Below, piece by piece: positions 50,553-59,655 of a stretch of 64,000 nucleotides of DNA. A program made the translations under genes and the position numbers. Under the pieces are notes generated by a model. It searched no databases, was not told the origin of the DNA, and was given only the letters and a program-made list of their open reading frames with translations. The stretch comes from Dactylosporangium roseum (lineage in GTDB: Bacteria; Actinomycetota; Actinomycetes; Mycobacteriales; Micromonosporaceae): contig NZ_CP073721.1 of assembly GCF_025264685.1 (NCBI RefSeq), positions 4,455,001-4,519,000 on the forward strand, read 5' to 3'. How positions within the stretch are numbered: position 1 is the first letter of the stretch; each line of letters opens with the position of its first letter.

Positions 50553-53042
50553 TCAGCCGCGCTCGACCAGGTGGCCGACGATCTCCGGGGCGCGGAGCTG
50601 GGCGCCGGAGCCGTCGCGGCGCTGGTCGACGGCGGGCAGGTCACGGGGCTCGCCCTTGCCGCTGGACGCCACCGGGCGCGGGCCGACCCAGGCCAGCACC
50701 AGCCGGGACTCGCCCTTGAGGAAGCGCTGGGCACGGACGCCGCCCGTGGCTCGGCCCTTCGCCGGATAGAGGCGCAGCGGGGTCATCTTGGCGTTGCCCA
50801 TCGTCGCCGTGACGACCATCGGCTCGCCGTGCTCGGTGTCCTTCGTGTCGACGGCGCTGAAGTGCAGGACGTAGGCGTCGTCGGCGAGGCTGACGCCCGC
50901 CATGCCGCCGCCCTTGAGACCCTGCGGGCGGACCAGCTTGGCCGGGAACCGCAGCAGCGACGCGTCGGTGGTGACGAACACCAGGGCCTCGGCGCCGTCG
51001 GCCAGCCACGTGGCGCCGACGACCTCGTCGCCCTCACGCAGGCCGATGACCTCGAACTCGTCGGCGCGGACCGGCCAGTCCGGCTGGCAGATCTTCACCA
51101 CGCCCTGCCGGGTGCCCAGCGCGAGGCCGGGCGAGGCGCCCTCGCCGCGCTCGGTGAGCGGGGCCAGGCCGACCACGGTCTCGCCGGATTCCAGCGGGAC
51201 GAGCTCGGCGGTGGACATGCCGCCGCGCAGCGACACCGTGCCGGCGTGCTCGGGCAGGACCGGCAGCGGCAGCACGTCGACCTTGAACGCCCGTCCGGCG
51301 CTGGTGACGAGCAGGACCTGGCCGCGCGCCGTGGTGTGCGCCAGGGCCCGGACCACGTCGTGCTTGTCGCGCCCGGCCTTGCGGCTGCCCTCGGGCGCCT
51401 CCTCGGACTCGGCGGCGGTCCGCGCGACGAGGCCGGTCGCGGACAACAGCACCTGGCACGGGTCGTCGTTGACCTCGAGCGGCCCGGCCGGCACCGAAGC
51501 GGCGAGCACCTCCTTGAGGTCGCCGTCGATGAGCGTGGTGCGGCGCGGCTGGCCGTGCTCCTTCACGACGGCGGCGAGCTCGTCGGAGACGACCTTCTTG
51601 AGGACCTTCTCGTCGTCGAGGATGCGGCTCAGCGCGGCGATCTCCTCGTTGAGCCGCTGCTGCTCGGCCTCGAGCTCGATCCGGTCGTAGCGGGTGAGCC
51701 GGCGCAGCGGCGTGTCGAGGATGTAGGTGGCCTGGATGTCGCTCAGCCCGAACTCGCTCATGAGGCCGGCTTTGGCGGCGGCGGCGTTCTCGCTGGCGCG
51801 GATGAGCGCGACCACGCGGTCGATGTCGAGCAGCGCGATGAGGAGGCCGTCGACGAGGTGCAGGCGATCCATCCGCTTCTTGCGGCGGAACGCGGTGCGC
51901 CGGGTAACCACCTCATACCGGTGGGCGAGGAACACCTCGAGCAGCGCCTTGAGGCCCAGCGTCTGCGGCTGGCCGTCGACGAGCACGAGGTTGTTGACGC
52001 CGAAGGACTGCTCCAGGGGCGTCAGCCGGTAGAGGTCGGCGAGCAGCGGCTGCGGGTTGACGCCGACCTTGCACTCGATGACGAGCCGGGTGCCGTTCTC
52101 CCGGTCGGTGAGATCCTTGACGTCGGCGATGCCCTGCAGCCGCTTCGTCTTGTTGACCTCGTCGGTGATCTTCTCGATGACCTTCTCGGCGCCGACGCCG
52201 TAGGGCAGCTCGGTGACGGTGATCGCCTGCCGGCCGCGGCTGCCCTCGAGCGGGCCGATCTCGACGCGGCCGCGCATGCGGACGACGCCACGGCCGGTCT
52301 CGTACGCCCGGCGGACCTCGTCGAGGCCCAGGAGCATCCCGCCGGTGGGCAGGTCGGGACCGGGGACGAACTCCATGAGCTTGTCGAGCGTCGCGGTGGG
52401 GTGGTTGATCAGCCAGCGGGCGGCCGCGACGACCTCGCCGAGGTTGTGCGGGATCATGTTGGTCGCCATGCCGACGGCGATGCCGGACGAGCCGTTGACC
52501 AGCAGATTGGGGAACGCCGCCGGCAGCACGGAGGGCTCCTCGAGGGAGCCGTCGTAGTTGGGCCGGAAGTCGACGGTGCCCTCGTCGAGCTCACCGACGA
52601 GCAGCATCGCCTCGCGGGACATGCGCGCTTCGGTGTACCGCGAGGCGGCGGGGCCGTCGTCGGGCGAGCCGAAGTTGCCGTGGCCGTCGATGAGCGGGAC
52701 GTTGAGCGAGAAGTCCTGCGCCATGCGGACCATGGCGTCGTAGATCGCGGCGTCGCCGTGGGGATGGTACTTACCCATGACGTCACCGACGACGCGGGAC
52801 GACTTGACGTGGCCGCGGTCGGGCCGGTGGCCCTGCTCGCTCATCGAGAAGAGGATGCGGCGGTGCACCGGCTTGAGCCCGTCGCGCGCGTCGGGCAAGG
52901 CGCGGGAGTGGATGACCGAGTAGGCGTACTCCAGATAGGAGTCCTCGACCTCGGTGACGAGCGGATTGTCGAGGACCCGGGCTCCGGCCTGATCGAAAGC
53001 GGACAGGTCGGCCTTGGCGGTCTTGGTGGTCTTGCGTGCCAT
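50553..53042 (-). CDS. Type II topoisomerase subunit A (topoisomerase IV-like)
   Basis: An 829-residue DNA-cleaving subunit. The breakage-reunion domain is complete: ALPDARDGLKPVHRRILFSM, VKSSRVVGDVMGKYHPHGDA, and the catalytic Tyr136 in AASRYTEARMS. A coiled-coil tower and a C-terminal beta-propeller follow (GRAFKVDVLPLPV, VVVTATMGNAKMTPLRLYPA). The gyrase-specific GyrA box (QRRGGKG) is absent, which favours decatenation over supercoiling. Subunit B lies 28 bp upstream on the same strand, so this is a two-gene operon. The main gyrase would be elsewhere near the replication origin. Confidence 0.92.
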   Translation of the reverse strand: MARKTTKTAKADLSAFDQAGARVLDNPLVTEVEDSYLEYAYSVIHSRALPDARDGLKPVHRRILFSMSEQGHRPDRGHVKSSRVVGDVMGKYHPHGDAAIYDAMVRMAQDFSLNVPLIDGHGNFGSPDDGPAASRYTEARMSREAMLLVGELDEGTVDFRPNYDGSLEEPSVLPAAFPNLLVNGSSGIAVGMATNMIPHNLGEVVAAARWLINHPTATLDKLMEFVPGPDLPTGGMLLGLDEVRRAYETGRGVVRMRGRVEIGPLEGSRGRQAITVTELPYGVGAEKVIEKITDEVNKTKRLQGIADVKDLTDRENGTRLVIECKVGVNPQPLLADLYRLTPLEQSFGVNNLVLVDGQPQTLGLKALLEVFLAHRYEVVTRRTAFRRKKRMDRLHLVDGLLIALLDIDRVVALIRASENAAAAKAGLMSEFGLSDIQATYILDTPLRRLTRYDRIELEAEQQRLNEEIAALSRILDDEKVLKKVVSDELAAVVKEHGQPRRTTLIDGDLKEVLAASVPAGPLEVNDDPCQVLLSATGLVARTAAESEEAPEGSRKAGRDKHDVVRALAHTTARGQVLLVTSAGRAFKVDVLPLPVLPEHAGTVSLRGGMSTAELVPLESGETVVGLAPLTERGEGASPGLALGTRQGVVKICQPDWPVRADEFEVIGLREGDEVVGATWLADGAEALVFVTTDASLLRFPAKLVRPQGLKGGGMAGVSLADDAYVLHFSAVDTKDTEHGEPMVVTATMGNAKMTPLRLYPAKGRATGGVRAQRFLKGESRLVLAWVGPRPVASSGKGEPRDLPAVDQRRDGSGAQLRAPEIVGHLVERG

Positions 53043-53070
53043 CTCGGGTTACGGACCCTCCGATAGGGAA

Positions 53071-55191
53071 TCAGGCGTCGATCGTCTCTTGGTCGACCCG
53101 GGTGGCGGAGTCGATGAGCCAGTTGCGGCGGGGCTCGACCCGCTCACCCATGAGCAGCTCGAGGACCTGTTCGGCGGCGTCGGCGTCGTCGAGGGTGATG
53201 CGCCGCACGGCGCGGGTCGCGGGGTTCATCGTGGTGTCCCACAGCTCGTCGGCGTCCATCTCACCGAGACCCTTGAACCGCGGGATGGGCGTCACGACCT
53301 GCTTGCCGGCCTTCTCCAGCCGGGTCACCGTGGTGGTCATCTCCTGCTGCGTGTACGTGTAGATCGTCTCGGAGTTGCGCCCCTTGGTGACGATCTTGTG
53401 CAGCGGCGGGACGGCGGCGTAGAGCCGGCCGTCGGCGATCACCGGGCGCATGTACTTCGCGAACAGCGTGATGAGCAGCGTGCGGATGTGCGAGCCGTCG
53501 ACGTCGGCGTCGGCCATGATCAGAATCCGCCCGTAGCGCATCGCCTCCAGGTCGAACGTGCGGCCGGAGCCGGCGCCGAGCACCTGGACGATGGCGGAGC
53601 ACTCGGCGTTGTCCAGGACCTGCTGGATGTTGGCCTTCTGCACGTTGAGGATCTTGCCGCGGATCGGCAGCAGCGCCTGGTACTCCGAGGAGCGGGCCAT
53701 ACGGGCCGTGCCGAGGGCGCTGTCGCCCTCGACGATGAACAGCTCGCTGCGCTTGACGCCGGTGGAGCGGCAGTCGACGAGCTTCGCCGGCATCGAGGCG
53801 CCCTCGAGGGCGGTCTTGCGCCGGGCAGCGTCCTTCTGCTGCTTCTGGGTCAGCCGGACCCGCGCCGCGTCGACGATCTTCTGCAGGACCGTGCGGGCCT
53901 CGACCTTGGTCTTGCGGGCCTCGACCCACGCCTTAATCTGCTGCTCGACGATCTGCTGCACGACCCGGGTCACCGGCGCCGTGGACAGCTCGTCCTTGGT
54001 CTGGGAGGTGAACTGCGGCTCGGGGATGCGCACGTGGATGACCGCGGTCATGCCCTCCAGCACGTCCTCGATCGTCGGCAGGTCCTCCTTGGGCCGCAGC
54101 AGGCCGCGCGTGTTGCGGATGGCCTCGGCGAGGGCCCGCAGCGCGCCGCGCTCGAAGCCGCGCCGGTGCGTGCCGCCGTGCATGTTGCGGATCGTGTTGG
54201 TGAAGCACTCGACGACGCGGTCGTAGCCGGTGCCCCAGCGCAGCGCGATCTCGACCTCGGCGCGGCGCTCCACGTTGGCCTTCATCACGCCGTTCTCGTC
54301 GGCGGCGTTCTCCTTGTAGCGCCCCTCGCCGTTGATCAGCAACGTGCCGCAGACCGGCTTGTCGCCGCTGGGGGCGAGGAACTCCACCATGTCGGTCAGG
54401 CCGTTGGGATAGTGGAACGTCTCGGTGGTGATCGAGCCCTGGGTGGCGTCGCGCAGCACATAGGTCACGCCGGGGACCAGGAACGCGGTGTTGCGCAGCT
54501 TGGCCCGCACGAGCTCCGGGGCGAGGGCGGCACCGTTCTCGAAGTAGCGGGGGTCGTGCCAGTATCGGATCGAGGTGCCGGTGGACTGGCCGCGCTTCAT
54601 CCGGCCCTGGACGACCAGCCCGGAGCGGCGGGTGAACTTCGCGTTGGCGCCGGCGCCGTCGAACTCACCCGGCACGCCGTGCTGGAACGACATGTGGTGG
54701 ACCTTGCCGCCGTTGCGGACGGTGACGTCGAAGCGTGTGGACAGCGCGTTGACCGCGGAGGCGCCGACACCGTGCAGACCGCCGGACGTCTTGTAGCCGG
54801 AACCGCCGAACTTGCCGCCGGCGTGCAGCCGGGTCAGCACCAACTCGACGCCGGACATGCCCGACTTGGCGTGGACGCCGGTCGGGATGCCTCGGCCGTC
54901 GTCGTCGACCTGAACGGAGCCGTCGGCGTGCAGGGTCACCTCGACCTGGGTGGCGTGGCCGCCGATACCCTCGTCGGTGGAGTTGTCGACGATCTCGGTG
55001 AACAGGTGGGCGACGCCCCGGCTGTCGGTCGAGCCGATGTACATGCCCGGGCGCTTGCGGACGGCGTCGAGCCCCTCGAGGAGCGTGAGGTCGTCTGCCC
55101 CATACAAGGTCTCGGGTTGTGCGGTCAACTCGATGCTCTCCCCATGGTCTGGACTCTGTGCTGCGGCGAGCGTAGCGGCACCCTCTGACAT
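53071..55191 (-). CDS. Type II topoisomerase subunit B (ATPase, topoisomerase IV-like)
   Basis: A 706-residue ATPase subunit. The GHKL ATP site is seen (EIVDNSTDEGIGGHATQVEV, DDGRGIPTGVH, YKTSGGLHGVGASAVNALST). The transducer and the Toprim domain follow (ELFIVEGDSALGTARMARSS, ALLPIRGKILNVQKAN, ADADVDGSHIRTLL), then RFKGLGEMDADELW. The Toprim EGDSALGTARM deviates from the EGDSAGGSAKQGR of ordinary GyrB, as in the second topoisomerase of actinobacteria. ATG 55191 is used by family start; the longer open frame upstream is not protein-like. Confidence 0.92.
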   Translation of the reverse strand: MSEGAATLAAAQSPDHGESIELTAQPETLYGADDLTLLEGLDAVRKRPGMYIGSTDSRGVAHLFTEIVDNSTDEGIGGHATQVEVTLHADGSVQVDDDGRGIPTGVHAKSGMSGVELVLTRLHAGGKFGGSGYKTSGGLHGVGASAVNALSTRFDVTVRNGGKVHHMSFQHGVPGEFDGAGANAKFTRRSGLVVQGRMKRGQSTGTSIRYWHDPRYFENGAALAPELVRAKLRNTAFLVPGVTYVLRDATQGSITTETFHYPNGLTDMVEFLAPSGDKPVCGTLLINGEGRYKENAADENGVMKANVERRAEVEIALRWGTGYDRVVECFTNTIRNMHGGTHRRGFERGALRALAEAIRNTRGLLRPKEDLPTIEDVLEGMTAVIHVRIPEPQFTSQTKDELSTAPVTRVVQQIVEQQIKAWVEARKTKVEARTVLQKIVDAARVRLTQKQQKDAARRKTALEGASMPAKLVDCRSTGVKRSELFIVEGDSALGTARMARSSEYQALLPIRGKILNVQKANIQQVLDNAECSAIVQVLGAGSGRTFDLEAMRYGRILIMADADVDGSHIRTLLITLFAKYMRPVIADGRLYAAVPPLHKIVTKGRNSETIYTYTQQEMTTTVTRLEKAGKQVVTPIPRFKGLGEMDADELWDTTMNPATRAVRRITLDDADAAEQVLELLMGERVEPRRNWLIDSATRVDQETIDA

Positions 55192-55418
55192 TTCCGTGGC
55201 ACCCTGCCCGCGTGTGATGCCCACGGCGACCGGTTTCTCCAGCGGCGGGTCGCCGCACACATACACCCGCCCGGCGCTGACATGCTGGTCGGAAGCCGGT
55301 TGCGGGCGGGGTGCGGCGCGCCGCCGTGACCGCTCCCAGAAAGCGCGAGCCGCGAGACGGTGGGGCGGTAGGAACAAATGTACGTCACGCCGGGCGGAAG
55401 GCCCGCGCGCCGCACCGG
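55192..55418. other. Upstream region of the topoisomerase operon
   Basis: No gene is supported in these 227 bases. The sequence should contain the topoisomerase promoter; I could not pick a convincing -10/-35 pair. The 3' end of the following membrane-protein gene (55419) is on the same strand, so some read-through is possible. Confidence 0.4.
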
Positions 55419-56102
55419 TCAGACGATGAGCGTGCGGCCGTTGCTGTACCGCGCGATCGCCGCCATGATCTCGTGCTCGCCCCGATCGGCGAAGTTGAGC
55501 GTCGCGGTGAAACCGGAGCCGTAGAACAGCTTGAGCAAGCCGGAGTCGATCGCGGTGAACACGCCGAGGTTGCCGTCGGCGCGCGGGTCCCGCGGCTTGA
55601 CCACGACCATCTTCTCCAGTGACCAGCGCCGCCTGGAGATCCGCTCGATGCCCTCCCACGGCAGCCAGATGGCCTGTCCGCGGGTCGGCCGGGTCTTGAT
55701 CCACAGGCCGGCCGGACCGACGGCCAGGACCGGTCCGCCGGAGGTGATCAGGAAGACCTGGAGCGACATGGCGCCGGAGACGACGAACAGCAGGCAGCCC
55801 GCGAACGCCAGGACCGCCACGATGTCACCGCTGGTGCTGTCGGGACTGTCGGCGGTGAGGACGAACGCTAGCGGGCAGGTGAACGCCAGCACGACGACGA
55901 GGGCGACCGGCCCGAGGACGAGCAGCCGCTTGAGCACGCTGGGCCGCGCGACGAAGGGCTGGTCCTCCGGGATGCGCTTGACGATCGGCGACTGCGGACC
56001 GGGCGGCACCTGGTAGCCGCCGGGCGGGACCTGCGGCGGTCCCTGCCATGCGGGCGGACGGGGCCCCGGAGGGTTGCCTGGAGCGTTCGGCGGCTGCGTC
56101 AC
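55419..56102 (-). CDS. Two-helix membrane protein with Pro-rich N-terminus
   Basis: A 227-residue protein. A Pro/Gly-rich disordered N-terminus of about 45 residues (PPNAPGNPPGPRPPAWQGPP) is followed by two membrane helices (LLVLGPVALVVVLAFTCPLA, IVAVLAFAGCLLFVVSGAMS) and a beta-rich C-terminal domain similar to bacterial PH-like or DUF3093-type folds (AVGPAGLWIKTRPTRGQAIW, LPWEGIERI, VVVKPRDPRADGNLG). The end ARYSNGRTLIV fits a closing helix and strand. Function is unknown. The ATG at 56102 is the only good start. Confidence 0.78.
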   Translation of the reverse strand: MTQPPNAPGNPPGPRPPAWQGPPQVPPGGYQVPPGPQSPIVKRIPEDQPFVARPSVLKRLLVLGPVALVVVLAFTCPLAFVLTADSPDSTSGDIVAVLAFAGCLLFVVSGAMSLQVFLITSGGPVLAVGPAGLWIKTRPTRGQAIWLPWEGIERISRRRWSLEKMVVVKPRDPRADGNLGVFTAIDSGLLKLFYGSGFTATLNFADRGEHEIMAAIARYSNGRTLIV

Positions 56103-56161
56103 GGCGACACCTTACGACGCGCCGCCGGACCGATGTGGACCGCGCCCGTACCGAATGCCGT

Positions 56162-56710
56162 CTATCCGCGGTCGACCCATGAGCGATATCTCGTGCCGTC
56201 GACGTTGTCCAGGTAGTACCCCCGCAGGTCGGCGCGGGCGACGAAGAACGCCACGAAGATCAGCAGGGCGGCCGCGAGCAGCCCGATGACGCCGTGGAGA
56301 GTCACGTACCAGCCGGGGACGGCCTGCGCGTACTCCGTCCGGAGCAGCTCCGGCTCGGCGCCCGTCGGCGCGACCGCCCACTCCGGTCCCCCGACCAGTG
56401 CGCAGAGCAGGCTGAGCGCGAGCGACGGCGCGATGACCCACAGCGCGACCCGGACCTTGTTGGACGGGCTGCGCGCGAACACGACGAGCAGGCCGACGAG
56501 GACCGCCCCGACGGCGGAGATCGCGAGATTGTTGACCATGTCGACGCGCACCTGCGAGAGCGACTGCGCCGAGATGAGCTTCGGCCGCATGCCGCTGAGG
56601 TTGCGCAGCGCGATCGAGGTCAGGGCGACGTCGGCCGTCAGCAGCAGCGCCGTCGTGACCACCGCCGCGTAGACCACCCTGACCTGAGTGGAGATCCGCA
56701 TCACGCCCAT
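56162..56710 (-). CDS. Four-helix membrane protein, hypothetical
   Basis: A 182-residue integral membrane protein with hydrophobic helices at about residues 12-32 (VVYAAVVTTALLLTADVALT), 58-80 (NLAISAVGAVLVGLLVVFAR), 86-108 (VALWVIAPSLALSLLCALVG) and 138-163 (LLAAALLIFVAFFVARADL). Family not recognised; similar to small DUF-type proteins of actinomycetes. ATG 56710 lies 7 nt after a TACGTT hexamer, so leaderless transcription is likely; ATG 56701 is the alternative. It is divergent from the TauE/SafE gene. Confidence 0.75.
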   Translation of the reverse strand: MGVMRISTQVRVVYAAVVTTALLLTADVALTSIALRNLSGMRPKLISAQSLSQVRVDMVNNLAISAVGAVLVGLLVVFARSPSNKVRVALWVIAPSLALSLLCALVGGPEWAVAPTGAEPELLRTEYAQAVPGWYVTLHGVIGLLAAALLIFVAFFVARADLRGYYLDNVDGTRYRSWVDRG

Positions 56711-56804
56711 CGACGTTAACGTAGTGCGTCCGGACGAGTGGTCATACCCACCAATCCGACCGACAACGTAGACAAGTGGCGGCCGGGTCGGCAGACTTCT
56801 GCGG

Positions 56805-57767
56805 ATGGATCCCGTGATGACCCTGGCCGGCCTCGGCGTCGGCGTGATCGTCGGTCTCACCGGCATGGGCGGCGGCGCCCTGATGACACCGATCCTGGTG
56901 TTGTTCTTCGGCGTGCCGCCGCTCGCCGCGGTGTCCAGCGACCTGGCGGCGAGCGCGGTCATGAAGCCGTTCGGCGGCTGGGTGCACGCCCGCCGCGGTA
57001 CGGTCAACTGGTCGCTGGTCCGCTGGCTGTGCGTCGGCAGCGTGCCCAGCGCGTTCCTGGGTGTGCTGCTCATGCGCGCGATCGGCGGCGGGGACACGGT
57101 CCAGCAGGTCGTGCGGGTCTCGCTCGGCGCGGCGCTGCTCCTGGCGGTCGTGGGACTGCTGGTCAAGACGTACAGCCGCCGGGAGACCTCGGCGACCGGC
57201 GCGCTTACCGGCGTCGAGGTGCGCCCGGTGCCCACGGCGCTGCTCGGCGCGCTGGGCGGGCTCGTCGTCGGCATGACCTCGGTCGGCTCCGGTTCGCTGA
57301 TCATCGTCATCCTGCTCGCGCTCTATCCGGCCCTGCGCGCCAACGACCTGGTCGGCACCGATCTCGTGCAGGCCGTGCCGCTGGTGGCCGCGGCGGCGAT
57401 CGGCCACGCGGTCTTCGGCGACCTGCGCCTCGACCTGGCCGCCGCCGTGCTGGCCGGTTCGGTGCCCGGCGTCCTGATCGGTGCGCGGCTGTCCTCGCGC
57501 GCCCCCGCCGGGGTGGTCCGGGCCGCGCTGATCATCGTGCTCATCGCGAGCGCCCTGAAGCTGTTCGAGGTGCCGAACGTCCCGGTGGTGATCGTCGTGG
57601 CCGCCGCGACGGCCGTCGCGGTCTTCGAGGGACGCCGCCGCGCCCCGGCCGGGCGTGCGGCGGCGACGCCCGGACACGCCGGTCGGGAGCCGGTTCACGC
57701 CGCGGCGCAACCGCAAGATCGACGCATCACGGACGAGACGGATGTGCAACAGGCAGAATCACGGTGA
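56805..57767 (+). CDS. TauE/SafE-family sulfite/organosulfonate exporter-like permease
   Basis: A 320-residue membrane protein with about eight helices arranged as two related halves: GVGVIVGLTGMGGGALMTPI then LGALGGLVVGMTSVGSGSLI. The GLTGxGGG and GxTSVGSGS motifs are diagnostic of the TauE/SafE family, which exports anions such as sulfite or sulfoacetate. A hydrophilic C-terminal tail of about 50 residues is unusual. The substrate is unknown. ATG 56805 lies 7 nt after CAGACT. It is 35 bp upstream of pgi on the same strand. Confidence 0.9.
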   Translation: MDPVMTLAGLGVGVIVGLTGMGGGALMTPILVLFFGVPPLAAVSSDLAASAVMKPFGGWVHARRGTVNWSLVRWLCVGSVPSAFLGVLLMRAIGGGDTVQQVVRVSLGAALLLAVVGLLVKTYSRRETSATGALTGVEVRPVPTALLGALGGLVVGMTSVGSGSLIIVILLALYPALRANDLVGTDLVQAVPLVAAAAIGHAVFGDLRLDLAAAVLAGSVPGVLIGARLSSRAPAGVVRAALIIVLIASALKLFEVPNVPVVIVVAAATAVAVFEGRRRAPAGRAAATPGHAGREPVHAAAQPQDRRITDETDVQQAESR

Positions 57768-57802
57768 CTGTGGTTCCTCGCTGACGTCGCTAGGAGTTCC
57801 TG

Positions 57803-59434
57803 ATGCCCAGGCTCAACCACCTGCCCGAGTGGTCCGCGCTGGCCAAGCACCGCGCGGAGCTCGGCGAGGTGCACCTGCGTGACCTCTTCGCCGCCGACGC
57901 CGACCGTGGCAGGCGCTACTCGCTGCGGGTCGGCGACCTCTACCTCGACTACGCCAAACACCTCGTGACCGACGAGACCCTCACCCTCCTGCGTGACCTC
58001 GCCGCCGCGCGCGGGGTGAACGAGCTGCGCGACGCCATGTTCCGCGGCGACAAGATCAATTTCACCGAGCACCGGGCGGTGCTGCACACCGCGCTGCGCG
58101 CGCCGCGCGACGCCGTCGTCGAGGTCGACGGCGAGAACGTCGTGCCCAAGGTTCACGCGGTGCTCGACCGGATGGCCGCGTTCACCAACCGTGTCCGCTC
58201 CGGCGAGTGGACCGGCTTCACCGGCGAGCGCATCACCACGATCGTCAACATCGGCATCGGCGGCTCCGACCTCGGCCCGGCGATGGCCTACGAGGCCCTG
58301 CGCGCCTACACCGACCGCGGCCTCGAGTTCCACTTCGTCTCCAACGTCGACCCTGCCGACCTGCACGAGGCGCTGGTCGTCGCCGACCCGGCGCGGACGC
58401 TGTTCATCATCTCGTCGAAGACGTTCACCACGATCGAGACGATCACCAACGCGACCGCGGCCCGCACGTGGCTCGTCGAGGCACTGGGCGACGAGGCCGC
58501 GGTGGCCAGGCACTTCGTCGCCGTGTCGACGAACGCGAACGAGGTGGCGAAGTTCGGCATCGACACGGCCAACATGTTCGAGTTCTGGGACTGGGTCGGT
58601 GGGCGTTACTCGTACGACTCGGCGATCGGCCTCTCGCTGATGATCGCGCTCGGCCCGGCCGGTTTCCGGCAGATGCTCGACGGGTTCCACCTGATGGACG
58701 AGCACTTCCGCACGGCGCCGCCCGAGCAGAACGCGCCGCTGCTGCTGGGCCTGCTCGGCATCTGGTACCGCAACTTCCACGACGCGCAGACCCACGCCGT
58801 GCTGCCCTACAGCCACTACATGTCGAAGTTCCCGGCCTACCTCCAGCAACTCGACATGGAGTCCGACGGCAAGTCGGTCGCCCGCGACGGCAGGCCGGTC
58901 GACTGGGACACCGGCCCGGTCGTCTGGGGCACCCCGGGCACCAACGGCCAGCACGCGTACTACCAACTGCTCCACCAGGGCACGATGCTCGTTCCGGCGG
59001 ACCTGATCGGCTTCGCCCGGCCGCTCACCGAGCTGGGCGAGCTCGCCGAGCAGCACGACCTGCTCATGGCCAACCTGTTCGCGCAGGGCCAGGCGCTGGC
59101 GTTCGGCAAGGCGGCCGAGCAGGTGGCCGCGGAGGGCGTGGCGGAGGCGGAGGTGCCGCACCGCACCTTCCGGGGCAACCGTCCGTCGACGACGATCCTG
59201 GCGGCCGAGCTCAACCCGTCGGTGCTCGGCCAGTTGGTCGCGCTGTACGAGCACAAGGTGTTCGTCCAGGGCGCGATCTGGGACATCGACTCCTTCGACC
59301 AGTGGGGCGTCGAGCTCGGCAAGGTCCTGGCCAAGCGGATCGAGCCGGCCCTGACCGAGGGCGCGGAACTCCCCGACCTGGACAGCTCCACGGCCACGCT
59401 GGTCGCCCACTACCGAGCCGCCCGCGGCCGCTGA
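57803..59434 (+). CDS. pgi: Glucose-6-phosphate isomerase
   Basis: A 543-residue cytoplasmic enzyme that interconverts glucose 6-phosphate and fructose 6-phosphate. The whole family pattern is seen: GDKINFTEHRAVLHTALRAP, IVNIGIGGSDLGPAMAYEAL, FVSNVDPADLHEAL, IISSKTFTTIETITNA, the active-site GGRYSYDSAIGLSLM, PAYLQQLDMESDGKSV, and GTNGQHAYYQLLHQGT, which contains the catalytic His. The C-terminal SFDQWGVELGKVLAKRI is the PGI signature 2. Length is normal for the 540-560-residue group. The ATG at 57803 follows AGGAG. Confidence 0.97.
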   Translation: MPRLNHLPEWSALAKHRAELGEVHLRDLFAADADRGRRYSLRVGDLYLDYAKHLVTDETLTLLRDLAAARGVNELRDAMFRGDKINFTEHRAVLHTALRAPRDAVVEVDGENVVPKVHAVLDRMAAFTNRVRSGEWTGFTGERITTIVNIGIGGSDLGPAMAYEALRAYTDRGLEFHFVSNVDPADLHEALVVADPARTLFIISSKTFTTIETITNATAARTWLVEALGDEAAVARHFVAVSTNANEVAKFGIDTANMFEFWDWVGGRYSYDSAIGLSLMIALGPAGFRQMLDGFHLMDEHFRTAPPEQNAPLLLGLLGIWYRNFHDAQTHAVLPYSHYMSKFPAYLQQLDMESDGKSVARDGRPVDWDTGPVVWGTPGTNGQHAYYQLLHQGTMLVPADLIGFARPLTELGELAEQHDLLMANLFAQGQALAFGKAAEQVAAEGVAEAEVPHRTFRGNRPSTTILAAELNPSVLGQLVALYEHKVFVQGAIWDIDSFDQWGVELGKVLAKRIEPALTEGAELPDLDSSTATLVAHYRAARGR

Positions 59435-59465
59435 CCACCCCCCTCCCTCCCCCACCCCCGATCCG

Positions 59466-59546
59466 CGCGTTGATCATGCAGTTGTGGTGCCTGGACACTC
59501 CCTGAATGCCCGGTTTATCAGGCACCACAACTGCATGATCAACGCG
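59466..59546. repeat. Perfect 28-bp inverted repeat after pgi
   Basis: The arm at 59466-59493 (CGCGTTGATCATGCAGTTGT and on) is exactly complementary to 59519-59546, with a 25-nt loop. The stem contains TTGATCATG as in the composite repeat family, but the rest is different. It lies between pgi and a GCGGGGCGC-rich tract and may serve as terminator or as a mobile hairpin. Confidence 0.85.
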
Positions 59547-59655
59547 GGAGGCGGCGCGCGGCGGGGCGCGGCGGGCGCGGCGGGGCGCGGAGGGGCGCGG
59601 CAGGGCGCGGAGGCGGCGCGCCGCGGGGCGCGGAGGCGGCGTAGGGTCGGGATGT

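Noticed and set aside
50361..55188. Large plus-strand frames opposite the topoisomerase genes
   Set aside because: Shadows of the two topoisomerase subunits; no domain content.
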